Assembly: GCF_013114835.1 (NCBI RefSeq)
Contig: NZ_JAAVLW010000003.1
Span: 1-64,000 of the forward strand
Direction of reading: 5' to 3'
DNA length: 64,000 nucleotides
Source of the DNA: Bradyrhizobium archetypum
GTDB taxonomy: Bacteria; Pseudomonadota; Alphaproteobacteria; Rhizobiales; Xanthobacteraceae
This document shows, piece after piece, positions 24,271 through 31,832 of this stretch; within the stretch, counting starts at the first letter, position 1; each line of letters opens with the position of its first letter. The notes under the pieces are model-generated. The model was not told the origin of the DNA. It made no database searches and was given only the letters and a program-made list of their open reading frames with translations. Made by a program: the position numbers and the translations under genes.

Positions 24271-25515
24271 GTGCCGCCTGAAATGCCGTCGATCGAGACT
24301 TCATATTCCTGGACCCGCCTCGTCGTCTCCATCACCCTCAGCACACTGGGCTGCGTGGGCATGTGGTCTCTCGTCGTGGCGCTGCCGGCAGTGCAAGCCG
24401 ATTTCAACTCGCCTCGCGCCGACGCGACGCTGCCCTACACGCTCACGACCATTGGCTTCATGATCGGCGGCATCATTGTCGGCCGACTAGCGGATCGATT
24501 CGGCATCTTGCCGCCTCTCGCTACGGGCACCATCCTGATGAGTCTCGGCTACATCCTCACTGCGTCCGCTCCGAGCCTGCCCGTCTTCGCGGTTGTCTCC
24601 GGCGTCACGATCGGCCTCGGCGGCGCAGCGAGCTTTGCGCCCTTGGTGGCCGACGCCTCGCTGTGGTTCGACAGGCACCGCGGGCTCGCCATTTCCCTGG
24701 CCACCGCCGGCAGCTCCCTTGCCGGCGTGGTCTGGCCACCAATCCTCCAACACTTCATCACTGTGGTCGGCTGGCGGCAGACCCATATCGGCATCGGCCT
24801 GTTCTGCCTGGCGACGATGCTGCCGCTCTCGCTGGTTCTGCTGCGGCGGCCCGTGTTGCACAAGGCTACGCGCGAAGCGGCGAGCACCGGCAGTACCTAC
24901 CAGGCCACAGGCTTGGCTCCGGGCGTTACCCAAGGTCTGCTGGCCTTCGCCGGCCTGTGCTGCTGCGTCGCCATGTCGATGCCGCAGGTCCATCTGGTCG
25001 CCCACTGCGGCGATCTGGGATACGGCCCTGCGCGCGGCGCCGAGATGCTGGCGGTCATGCTCGGCTTTGGTGTGGCGAGCCGTCTGATCTTCGGCTGGGT
25101 GTTGAACCTTATTGGCGGGCTGCCGACCTTGCTGCTGGGCTCGGCGATGCAGGCCGTCTCACTCGCGCTTTATCTGCCGTTCAACGGGTTGGTCTCGCTC
25201 TACGTCATTTCCGCCATTTTCGGCTTGGCGCAGGGTGGCATCATCCCGAGTTATGCGGTGATCATTCGCGAGCTGTTCCCGGCGCAAGAGGCCGGTCTTC
25301 GCGTCAGCCTCGCCATCTCGGTCACTCTCGCTGGCATGGCGCTAGGCGGCTGGTTGGCCGGTGCAATCTACGACTGGACCGGTTCCTATACAGCGGCGCT
25401 GGTCAATGGCATCGCCTGGAACATCATGAACATGGCGATCGCAGCCTGGCTGCTACACCGGCGCACTCTGCAGAGGCGATTGGCGGCATGTCGACAAGAG
25501 GTGTTATCGGCTTGA
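24271..25515 (+). CDS. MFS transporter
   Basis: About 414 aa with 12 predicted membrane helices. The loop 2-3 motif is GRLADRFGILPPLATG and the first half shows GLGGAASFAPLVADASLWFDRHRGLA, which places it in the monocarboxylate/oxalate-formate-antiporter-like part of the MFS superfamily. The start is placed at GTG 24271, preceded by GAGGAA; ATG 24283 lacks a ribosome-binding site. A further upstream frame from 24037 antisense to lysR is not coding. The substrate is unknown. It is probably regulated, or once regulated, by the divergent shortened LysR protein. Confidence 0.87.
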   Translation: MPPEMPSIETSYSWTRLVVSITLSTLGCVGMWSLVVALPAVQADFNSPRADATLPYTLTTIGFMIGGIIVGRLADRFGILPPLATGTILMSLGYILTASAPSLPVFAVVSGVTIGLGGAASFAPLVADASLWFDRHRGLAISLATAGSSLAGVVWPPILQHFITVVGWRQTHIGIGLFCLATMLPLSLVLLRRPVLHKATREAASTGSTYQATGLAPGVTQGLLAFAGLCCCVAMSMPQVHLVAHCGDLGYGPARGAEMLAVMLGFGVASRLIFGWVLNLIGGLPTLLLGSAMQAVSLALYLPFNGLVSLYVISAIFGLAQGGIIPSYAVIIRELFPAQEAGLRVSLAISVTLAGMALGGWLAGAIYDWTGSYTAALVNGIAWNIMNMAIAAWLLHRRTLQRRLAACRQEVLSA

Positions 25516-25576
25516 CGTGAAGCCTGCGCGTCAACCGGCAAGATCGTGCAGCATCGCAGGATTGGCGCACCACGGC

Positions 25577-25629
25577 CGATCCGGCCGGATAGTCGGCGAC
25601 GGACTGCGATCTTGCGCTACGCCTCATGG
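25577..25629. repeat. dispersed repeat A, copy 2
   Basis: CGATCCGGCCGGATAGTCGG through TTGCGCTACGCCTCATGG, matching copy 1 at 20916-20967. Directly to its left, GCAGCATCGCAGGATTGGCG resembles sequence next to the tRNA-Arg (27375-27390). Confidence 0.55.
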
Positions 25630-25632
25630 TGT

Positions 25633-25929
25633 CTACGCGAGACCATGATGGCCGTCCGCTGACGCGTAGGCGTCCTGCATGGCAGGAATTTCATTACCGT
25701 CGTTCGCAACGCCTATGGCATATTTGCCGCGCGAGGCTATGCGTTTGAGGGAAGAGGGGCGAAGATGCAGCACGGCACGGAAGGGGCAATCCGTGGGCTC
25801 GGATACGCGGCACTCAATAGCATAACGCTGCGCGAAGGCTGGCTTCTCGCGCGAAACCGCGAGCAAGGCACCGTCGTCATCCACCTGGCGCAACTCGATG
25901 CGCCCGCGGACTTCGTAGCTCCCGGCCAA
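25633..25929 (-). CDS. doubtful small ORF or gene remnant
   Basis: The minus-strand frame from TTG 25929 gives 98 aa with near-normal codon bias (GSYEVRGRIELRQVDDDGAL near the start). No family recognised, no ribosome-binding site, and the C-terminal part runs toward repeat A. It is either an orphan small gene or the remnant of a longer one whose 5' end was replaced by the DUF3592 gene region. Confidence 0.25.
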   Translation of the reverse strand: MAGSYEVRGRIELRQVDDDGALLAVSREKPAFAQRYAIECRVSEPTDCPFRAVLHLRPSSLKRIASRGKYAIGVANDGNEIPAMQDAYASADGHHGLA

Positions 25930-25952
25930 CTTCGTTTGTGAGAGGATCGTCA

Positions 25953-26534
25953 GTGGCGCGCAAGGCCGGAAAGAAAACGCCGAACCGGGGCGGCATGGCC
26001 TTCGGGCGCAACCTGATGGTGCTGGGTGCTCTCCCGCTCGGGCTCGGAGCCTATTGTGCAATCATGGGTACGCTGACGCTCAATTGGCCGCGCGCGACCG
26101 CCGCCATCGCCAGTGCCGAAACGGTGCGGCAGACGGTCAATGCCGAGAACCGCGGCGCGGGCGGAGGACAGGAAGGCTGGAATACGTTCCGCGTGCTCTA
26201 TACCTACCGCGTCGGCGAGCACGATTACGTCGCGGGCGGCGTCGAGCCTTATGACCTTGGCATGCAGAACTCGGCGAGCGCGGGTAACATGCGGGTGCTG
26301 CACCCGCCCGGCAGCCGCGCTGAGATCGTCTACGATCCGCGCAACCCCGAGATTGCCTATCTGAAGCCGGGGCCGAGTTCGGCGGCGCTGGCCTTCACCG
26401 CCATCGGGCTCATCATCTTCCTGTCCGGTTTCTGGGTGCGCCGCAAGGCGGCTGACGGCCTTGGCGCGATGAACGCGGAAGGCGCGACCGAGCGGATCGA
26501 ACGCGCCCAGAAGCAAGGCACCAGGCTCCCCTGA
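25953..26534 (+). CDS. DUF3592 membrane protein
   Basis: A 193-aa protein with a first membrane segment at about 18-38 (LMVLGALPLGLGAYCAIMGT) and a second near 148-168 (AALAFTAIGLIIFLSGFWV), enclosing an extracytoplasmic beta-rich domain with FRVLYTYRVGEHDYVAGGVE and the YDPRNPEIAYLKPG ending typical of DUF3592. The start is GTG 25953, with GAGAGGA 6-7 bases upstream; other candidates are GTG 25938 and ATG 25995. The basic N terminus (RKAGKKTPNR) is cytoplasmic. Function unknown. Confidence 0.82.
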   Translation: MARKAGKKTPNRGGMAFGRNLMVLGALPLGLGAYCAIMGTLTLNWPRATAAIASAETVRQTVNAENRGAGGGQEGWNTFRVLYTYRVGEHDYVAGGVEPYDLGMQNSASAGNMRVLHPPGSRAEIVYDPRNPEIAYLKPGPSSAALAFTAIGLIIFLSGFWVRRKAADGLGAMNAEGATERIERAQKQGTRLP

Positions 26535-26599
26535 CGCGGTTCGCTCCGGCCCTTCGCATGCGTGCGGCGAAACCAAATTGGGGCCTCGGCAAGCCCAAG

Positions 26600-26752
26600 T
26601 GCTGCTGTCGACGACGCGATGCGGCGCTTGCGTGCCAATCAGCGACAATGCCGCGCAAAATCGTAAACTGGCGCGCCACGGTCGATCAAGATGGGCACTA
26701 CTGCTTCTCCGTGGCGCTACGATAAGGCGGCCCGCCGCACGCTCCAAACGAC
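26600..26752. repeat. dispersed repeats C and B
   Basis: 26605-26680 (GATGCGGCGCTTGCGTGCC ... AAACTGGCG) is similar to 27325-27394, which runs into the tRNA-Arg 3' end. 26671-26752 (GATCAAGATGGGCACTACTG ... GCACGCTCCAAACG) is the second copy of repeat B (first at 23310). The two units are joined here. Confidence 0.55.
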
Positions 26753-26784
26753 TAGTCTGCGAGAGCATACGATGAAGCTGGACG

Positions 26785-27144
26785 CTAGGCGGTCCCGAAC
26801 ATGACCTTGCGCCCATCTGGATCAACTACAGTCAGCACGACATCGTCGACGGACCAGGGCGAAATGCCAAGCCCGTCCAGGTGGGCGCGAAACATCCTTT
26901 GATCTTCAATTTTGAAGTAAATGTGCGTCAGGTTGGAGCCTGCCAAAGGCGGATATGTGTACTTGGCGAACGCCTTGGCATCATGGATCGCAAATTGCAC
27001 TCCGTTCCGCTCGAGCCGCCAGTAAATGTATTCGCCCTTCATTCCCACGGTCTCCAATGGGAGTAAGGCCACGTCTTTATAAAATCTGGCCGTTGCCTCT
27101 GGATGTTCGCTGGTCAGGAAGATCCCTCGAAATGTCGGCTCCAT
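26785..27144 (-). CDS. VOC-family protein
   Basis: A 119-aa single VOC domain: FRGIFLTSEHPEATARFYKD at the N terminus, YIYWRLERNGVQFAIHD in the middle and VVLTVVDPDGRKVMFG at the end. The start at 27144 is used because GGAGAG lies upstream; that ribosome-binding region is directly duplicated (GTACGCAGGAGAGTAC and the preceding CAGGAGAGTAC), so two equivalent sites are present in tandem. An upstream extension to 27384 is rejected because it would run into the tRNA. The protein resembles glyoxalase-like or antibiotic-resistance-like proteins; no reaction can be assigned. Confidence 0.8.
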   Translation of the reverse strand: MEPTFRGIFLTSEHPEATARFYKDVALLPLETVGMKGEYIYWRLERNGVQFAIHDAKAFAKYTYPPLAGSNLTHIYFKIEDQRMFRAHLDGLGISPWSVDDVVLTVVDPDGRKVMFGTA

Positions 27145-27386
27145 GTACTCTCCTGCGTACTCTCCTGTGCGGGCCCATTTCCGCAGTATAATGGCTTCAG
27201 ACGCTCGACACAGCCCAGTGTGTGGAGCAACTGCCCGTAGTTGCGATGTCCGCTCGTGATGCTGGTTCGCCATAGCGTTGCTGGCCTCGAAGAACGGCGA
27301 GGCAACCGGCAGTAACTCAGTGCGGCTGTCGGCGGCTTGATGCGGCGCTTGCGCGCGGCAGGATGTGAAGTCGCAGCATCGCAAAC

Positions 27387-27463
27387 TGGCGCACCCGACA
27401 CGATTCGAACGTGTGACCTTTGCCTTCGGAGGGCAACGCTCTATCCAGCTGAGCTACGGGTGC
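27387..27463 (-). tRNA. tRNA-Arg, anticodon CCG
   Basis: A complete cloverleaf on the minus strand: acceptor arm GCACCCG / CGGGTGC, D arm GCTC/GAGC, anticodon loop CTCCGAA (anticodon CCG, complement of 27427-27429), T arm ACACG-TTCGAAT-CGTGT, and genomically encoded CCA at 27387-27389. It lies at the right edge of the repeat- and pseudogene-rich stretch. Confidence 0.95.
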
Positions 27464-27629
27464 TTCGCCGCTCCATTTAGCCGATTGGCCGGGCGGGGGC
27501 AACCGGCCGTTGCCCGGGTCGTGAGACGAAGGTGACACGACGCAGGCCGCGTTTCCGGTGCAAAATTCCGATCCGTTCCTGCCAATTGGTGGTAGTCTTG
27601 GCGCGTTGAACCATGGATGGGGACGTCCG

Positions 27630-28106
27630 ATGTATAAGAAGGTTCTTCTCGCCTATGACGGTTCGGTCGAAGGGCGGCGCGCGTTGCGGGAGGGCGCAAA
27701 GCTCGCACAGCTCTGCCGTTCCGAGGTGTTTCTGCTCGCCGTTGTCGAAGTTTCCTCGATCATGACGCCCGAGGCCGGGCTGACGATCCCGATCGAGCTG
27801 CAGACCGAGGATTACAAGGCCATCCTGAACGAAGGCACCGAGCGGCTGAAGGCGCTGGGCTTTTCGCCGACGGCGAGGCTCGAGGTCGGCGATGCCGGGC
27901 AGAAAATCGCCGAAGTCGCCGAGGAAATCGGCGCGCATCTCGTTGTTGTCGGGCACCGCCCGCAGGGGGCGCTGGCGCGCTGGTTCGGCTCGATCGGCAG
28001 CTATCTCGTCAAGCGTCTGCGCTGCAGCGTGCTGGTGGCCCAGACCGAGATCAGCGACGCTGAGTTCGAGCGGCTGAAGCCTGCGGAAATCGCGGCCTCG
28101 GGATAG
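27630..28106 (+). CDS. universal stress protein UspA family
   Basis: A 158-aa UspA protein. MYKKVLLAYDGSVEGRRALR is the N-terminal strand with the ATP-contacting Asp, and the C-terminal ATP-binding motif VVGHRPQGALARWFGSIGSY fits the Gx2Gx9G(S/T) pattern in slightly altered form (first G followed by HRPQG). A 20-residue tail rich in Glu follows. The start at 27630 has GGGGA upstream. Alone on its strand, convergent with the YccF gene (9-bp gap). Likely induced in stress or low oxygen, judging from family knowledge. Confidence 0.92.
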   Translation: MYKKVLLAYDGSVEGRRALREGAKLAQLCRSEVFLLAVVEVSSIMTPEAGLTIPIELQTEDYKAILNEGTERLKALGFSPTARLEVGDAGQKIAEVAEEIGAHLVVVGHRPQGALARWFGSIGSYLVKRLRCSVLVAQTEISDAEFERLKPAEIAASG

Positions 28107-28115
28107 ACTGCGAGC

Positions 28116-28523
28116 TCAATTCGCGGGAACGATGATCTTGCCGATCGGCCACAGCGCGATGCCGGCGAGCTTCAGGTGTGCCCAGGCAAAGGGAATGCCG
28201 ATGATGGTCACGGCCAGCACAACGGCCGTGACGACGTGCCCGAGCGCCAGCCACCATCCCGCCAGCACCAGCCAGATGATGTTGCCGATCACCCCGAGTG
28301 GCCCGGTGCCGATATCATCCTGGCCCGTATAGAAGTCGCGCGATACGGCCCTGAAGCCGAACGGGAACAAGGTGTAGGCCGCGATATTGAATGCGGCCCG
28401 CGCCCAGGGAATTCCGACGATTGTGATCGCCATGACGATCGACGCGATCAGCCAGCCAAACGCCATCCACGCGCCGCCGAGAACGACCCAGATCACGTTG
28501 AGGATCAGTGAGACCGGCGACAT
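28116..28523 (-). CDS. YccF-domain inner-membrane protein
   Basis: A 135-aa membrane protein with two repeated YccF units: NVIWVVLGGAWMAFGWLIAS with TIVGIPWARAAFNIA, and NIIWLVLAGWWLALGHVVTA with TIIGIPFAWAHLKLAGIALWP. The repeated IIGIPxA motif is the hallmark. Four to five hydrophobic segments. Function unknown. Convergent with the UspA gene and divergent from the LLM oxidoreductase. Confidence 0.9.
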   Translation of the reverse strand: MSPVSLILNVIWVVLGGAWMAFGWLIASIVMAITIVGIPWARAAFNIAAYTLFPFGFRAVSRDFYTGQDDIGTGPLGVIGNIIWLVLAGWWLALGHVVTAVVLAVTIIGIPFAWAHLKLAGIALWPIGKIIVPAN

Positions 28524-28667
28524 GGCTGCTATCCCTATATTGACGCAATCCTGCTGAAGCTGTGGTGCGGGTGGACCCGATTGCCCCAGGCCCGGCAGAC
28601 GCTAGACTGATTCCCACGACGATCAAGCAACAAGCGCGCCAAAGAATGCGTCAAGGGAGAAACGCCC

Positions 28668-29747
28668 ATGCGTCCACTCGAATTCGGCTGGTATCTGCCC
28701 ACGCATGGCGACACCACGGCGTACGGCCTGATGGAGGCGCAGATTCCTAGCTCGTCTGAACTGTGCGACCGCGTGGTGCAGGCGGCGGAACAGGCCGGTT
28801 TCGAATATCTCCTGATCCCGGTCGGCTCGGTGTGCTGGGAGGCCTGGATCACGGGCGCGTTCATGGCGGCGCGTTCGTCGTCGATCAAGCCGCTGATTGC
28901 GGCGCGGCCCGGCTATATCAACCCGGTGTTGCTGGCGAAGATGATCTCGACCTTCGACCAGATGTCGGGCGGGCGCATCTGCATCAATTTGATCGCCGGG
29001 CAGAACGAGAGCGAGGTCGAAGGCGAGGGCGTGCGTTACCCGAAGGAAGCTCGCTATGAACTGATGGAAGAGGAGGTCTCGATCCTGAAGGCGCTGTGGA
29101 CCACGCGCGGGCCGGTAAATTTTGACGGAAAATTTCACAAACTGTCGGGCGCGCATATCCGGCCGCGGCCGCGCCAGCAGCCGTTCCCAAAATTCTATCT
29201 CGGCGGCGGCTCGCGCAAGGCCTGGGAATTGTCGGCGAAGCATTCCGACGTGCATCTGTTCTGGGGCGACCTGCCGGAAAAGATTGCTTCCAATATCGCC
29301 GAGATCAGGCAGATGGCGCGCGACCATAGCCGCGAAAACGACATCGGCTTCGGCATGCGGCTGCAGGTGATCTGCCGCGAGAACGAGGCGGATGCCTGGG
29401 AGGCCGCCAATCAATTGGTGCGGCACGCGACCGAGCGGCAGAAGCAGGAAATGAAGACGCTTTATAACCGCTCGGAAGCGAACCTGCGGGTGCAGCAGCT
29501 CGCCCGCGAGCATGGCGATCTCCTTCTCCCCCATTTGTGGACCGGCATCACCAAGGTCCGCCCGGGCGCCGGTATCGCCGTCGTCGGCGATCCCGCCCAG
29601 TGCGCCGAGACGCTGCAGCTTTTCATCGACGCCGGCTGCCATTCCTTCTGCCTGTCCGGCTATCTGCATGACGAGGAGGCCGAGCGCTTCGGCCGGCTGA
29701 TCCGGCCTATCCTGGCCGAGAACAATCGCGGCCGGTGGGCGGCGTAG
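28668..29747 (+). CDS. LLM-class flavin-dependent oxidoreductase (SsuD-like monooxygenase)
   Basis: A 359-aa bacterial-luciferase-fold enzyme. FGWYLPTHGDTTAYG at the start, FEYLLIPVGSVCWEAWIT, ISTFDQMSGGRICINLIAGQNESE and FYLGGGSRKAWELSAKHSDV are typical of the alkanesulfonate monooxygenase branch (FMNH2-dependent). A flavin reductase is not adjacent. The ATG at 28668 follows AAGGGAGA. Substrates in this branch include alkanesulfonates and dimethylsulfone-derived compounds; no Ssu transport genes are present here, so the substrate remains open. Confidence 0.88.
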   Translation: MRPLEFGWYLPTHGDTTAYGLMEAQIPSSSELCDRVVQAAEQAGFEYLLIPVGSVCWEAWITGAFMAARSSSIKPLIAARPGYINPVLLAKMISTFDQMSGGRICINLIAGQNESEVEGEGVRYPKEARYELMEEEVSILKALWTTRGPVNFDGKFHKLSGAHIRPRPRQQPFPKFYLGGGSRKAWELSAKHSDVHLFWGDLPEKIASNIAEIRQMARDHSRENDIGFGMRLQVICRENEADAWEAANQLVRHATERQKQEMKTLYNRSEANLRVQQLAREHGDLLLPHLWTGITKVRPGAGIAVVGDPAQCAETLQLFIDAGCHSFCLSGYLHDEEAERFGRLIRPILAENNRGRWAA

Positions 29748-29897
29748 AACAGTAGCTGCGGTTATGCTGCAGTGCATCCGCTGGGGCTGTTCGACTTCGG
29801 GCATGTTGCTGCGGTGCGCTCGCGGGTCTTCATATCGCTCGCGGCGCCGTGCGCCCGGCGCTAAAGTCGGGCCGCGAATTCAACTGGGTACCGCCAA

Positions 29898-31832
29898 ATG
29901 AATGGGTCGAGTTCGGTACTTGCGTGGAGCTCCGCCCTGGAGGACTTCGCGCTGTTTCGAACGCTCAGTTCCGAACAGCGGCTCAAGGCCCTCAACGCCA
30001 TGGTCCGCCAGGATCTGGTGCGCGGCCAGATGCTGGTCGCGCAAGGCGGGCCGTCGGACTCGCTTTTCCTGGTGCTGCACGGTGCGCTGGCGGTGCGCAA
30101 GACCGGCTATCTCGAGCCGATCGCCGAGCTTCGCGCCGGCGAACTGGTCGGCGAGATCGGCTTCTTTGCCAATGTCCCGCGCACGGCTGACGTGATCGCC
30201 ATCCGCGACACCAGCGTGCTGGCGTTGACGCGGCCGGCCTACCAGAAGCTCGTCGCGGAAGCCCCTGCGATCATCGAGGCGCTGCTCGCGGCGCTGGCGC
30301 AGCGCTTCGCCAGGGAGACCGCGCGCATCGCACCGTTCCGCACCTCGCCGAAGGCGCGAACGGTGGCGCTGATCGGTGGCGGCGTGGAGCCGCTGCCGGA
30401 AACTTTCAATCGCCGGATGCGCGAGGGGCTGGCCGTGACCCATGCCGAGATCGTCGACGCCGCCCGTCTGCAGGCGATGTTTCCGGGACGCGCGCTCGAT
30501 TCGCATGAAGTCACGGAATGGCTCAACAAGCTCGAACACGCCGCGCCGCTGGTGATTTATCTCGGCGGCCATGAGACGTCGCCCTGGGCGCGCAAGGCGA
30601 TCCGTCAGGCCGACATGGTCGTGTTCGCCTGCCGCGGCGAGGCGCCTGCCGCCGCATTGACGGAAATCGAGGCCTTTGCCTGCGAGGTGCATGCGATTTC
30701 GGCCAGGCGCCTGGTCCGCATCCATGACCGGCGCAGCGCCGCGGTATCTGGCACCGCAGCCTGGCTTGCGCGGCTGCCGGCCTTCATGCATCACCATGTC
30801 GCCCTTGAAGACCAGGTCGATATCGACAGCCTGATCCGCTTCATGTGTGGCCGGGCGGTCGGCTTCGTCGCTGCCGGCGGCGGCAGCTTCGGGACCGCCC
30901 ATGTCGGCATCTACAAGGCGTTTCGCGAACGCGGCGTGATGTTCGATATTTTTGTCGGCACCAGCGTCGGCTCCGCCATGGTGGCCGGCTTTGCCAAAAA
31001 TCTCGAAGCCGAACATCTCGAGCAGGGCACGCACGAGATCTTCGTTAAAAGCAGAAGCTTCCGGCGGCCGACCTGGCCGCGCTATTCCCTGCTCGATCAC
31101 AAGGCGTTCGACCGCGCGCTTGCGCAACAATACGGTGCGGACTGCCGGATCGAGGATTGCTGGCGGCCGTTCGCGGCCGTTGCCACCAACCTTTCGACCC
31201 ACAATCTCGAATTGATCCGCACGGGACCGCTGTGGCAGGCGGTGCGGGCGTCGAGCGCGATTCCCGGGCTGTTGCCGCCGTTCTACACGGCGGAGGGCGC
31301 GATGCTGGTCGATGGATGCCTCATCGACAATGTGCCGCTGGCGTCGATGCACCAGCTCAAGAGCGGCCCCAATCTGGTGGTGCATTTCGGCGAGCCAGCC
31401 GCCGAGATGTTCGATGTCGACTATGCGTCGCTACCGGGACGGTTTGAGCTGATCGCCGCCATGCTGACGCCGTTCCGCAAAAAGCTGTTGCCGGCGGCGC
31501 CAAGCGCGGTGAACGTCTTGTGGCGAAGCCTGGTTGCGCATCAGCGCTACGATACGCTGCCGGTCGGTCCGTTCGATACGGTGATGCGGCCGCCGCTTCC
31601 GCCCGATATCGATGTGACGGATTTCGATCGCCACACCGAAATCTTCGAAGCGTCCTATGCCTGGGCCAAAGAGGCCATCGCGGCGCTGGAGTCGGGTGGC
31701 AGTTCGGCGATCGCAGCCATACTCGACGCCGCCGCGCTGGAACGGCGTCAGGCCACCGCCGTCTCGGTCTCCACTCGCGCGCCCAGCAGCCGCCTGGCCT
31801 CAGCGGCCGGCTTGGGCGCGCTGAACAGATAG
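29898..31832 (+). CDS. NTE-like patatin phospholipase with cyclic-nucleotide-binding domain
   Basis: A 644-aa protein. Residues about 15-130 form a cyclic-nucleotide-binding/CRP-like domain (LVAQGGPSDSLFLVLHGALA, LRAGELVGEIGFFANVPRTA). Residues about 150-310 correspond to the linker of neuropathy-target-esterase homologues (APLVIYLGGHETSPWARKAI). The patatin domain follows: the lipase box is GTSVG with S356, and the catalytic Asp is D472 in VDGCLIDN. The oxyanion loop, usually GGGxRG, reads AGGGSFGTAHVG, so the conserved Arg is Phe. The last 28 codons overlap the end of the convergent GGDEF-EAL gene by 85 bp. Family members are membrane-associated lysophospholipases. Confidence 0.87.
   Translation: MNGSSSVLAWSSALEDFALFRTLSSEQRLKALNAMVRQDLVRGQMLVAQGGPSDSLFLVLHGALAVRKTGYLEPIAELRAGELVGEIGFFANVPRTADVIAIRDTSVLALTRPAYQKLVAEAPAIIEALLAALAQRFARETARIAPFRTSPKARTVALIGGGVEPLPETFNRRMREGLAVTHAEIVDAARLQAMFPGRALDSHEVTEWLNKLEHAAPLVIYLGGHETSPWARKAIRQADMVVFACRGEAPAAALTEIEAFACEVHAISARRLVRIHDRRSAAVSGTAAWLARLPAFMHHHVALEDQVDIDSLIRFMCGRAVGFVAAGGGSFGTAHVGIYKAFRERGVMFDIFVGTSVGSAMVAGFAKNLEAEHLEQGTHEIFVKSRSFRRPTWPRYSLLDHKAFDRALAQQYGADCRIEDCWRPFAAVATNLSTHNLELIRTGPLWQAVRASSAIPGLLPPFYTAEGAMLVDGCLIDNVPLASMHQLKSGPNLVVHFGEPAAEMFDVDYASLPGRFELIAAMLTPFRKKLLPAAPSAVNVLWRSLVAHQRYDTLPVGPFDTVMRPPLPPDIDVTDFDRHTEIFEASYAWAKEAIAALESGGSSAIAAILDAAALERRQATAVSVSTRAPSSRLASAAGLGALNR

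Noticed and set aside
25545..27463. Intact att site duplication of the tRNA-Arg 3' end, marking an integrated element
   Set aside because: Only short stretches near TGGCGCACC recur (25562, 26668); no long direct repeat of the tRNA end and no integrase gene were found.
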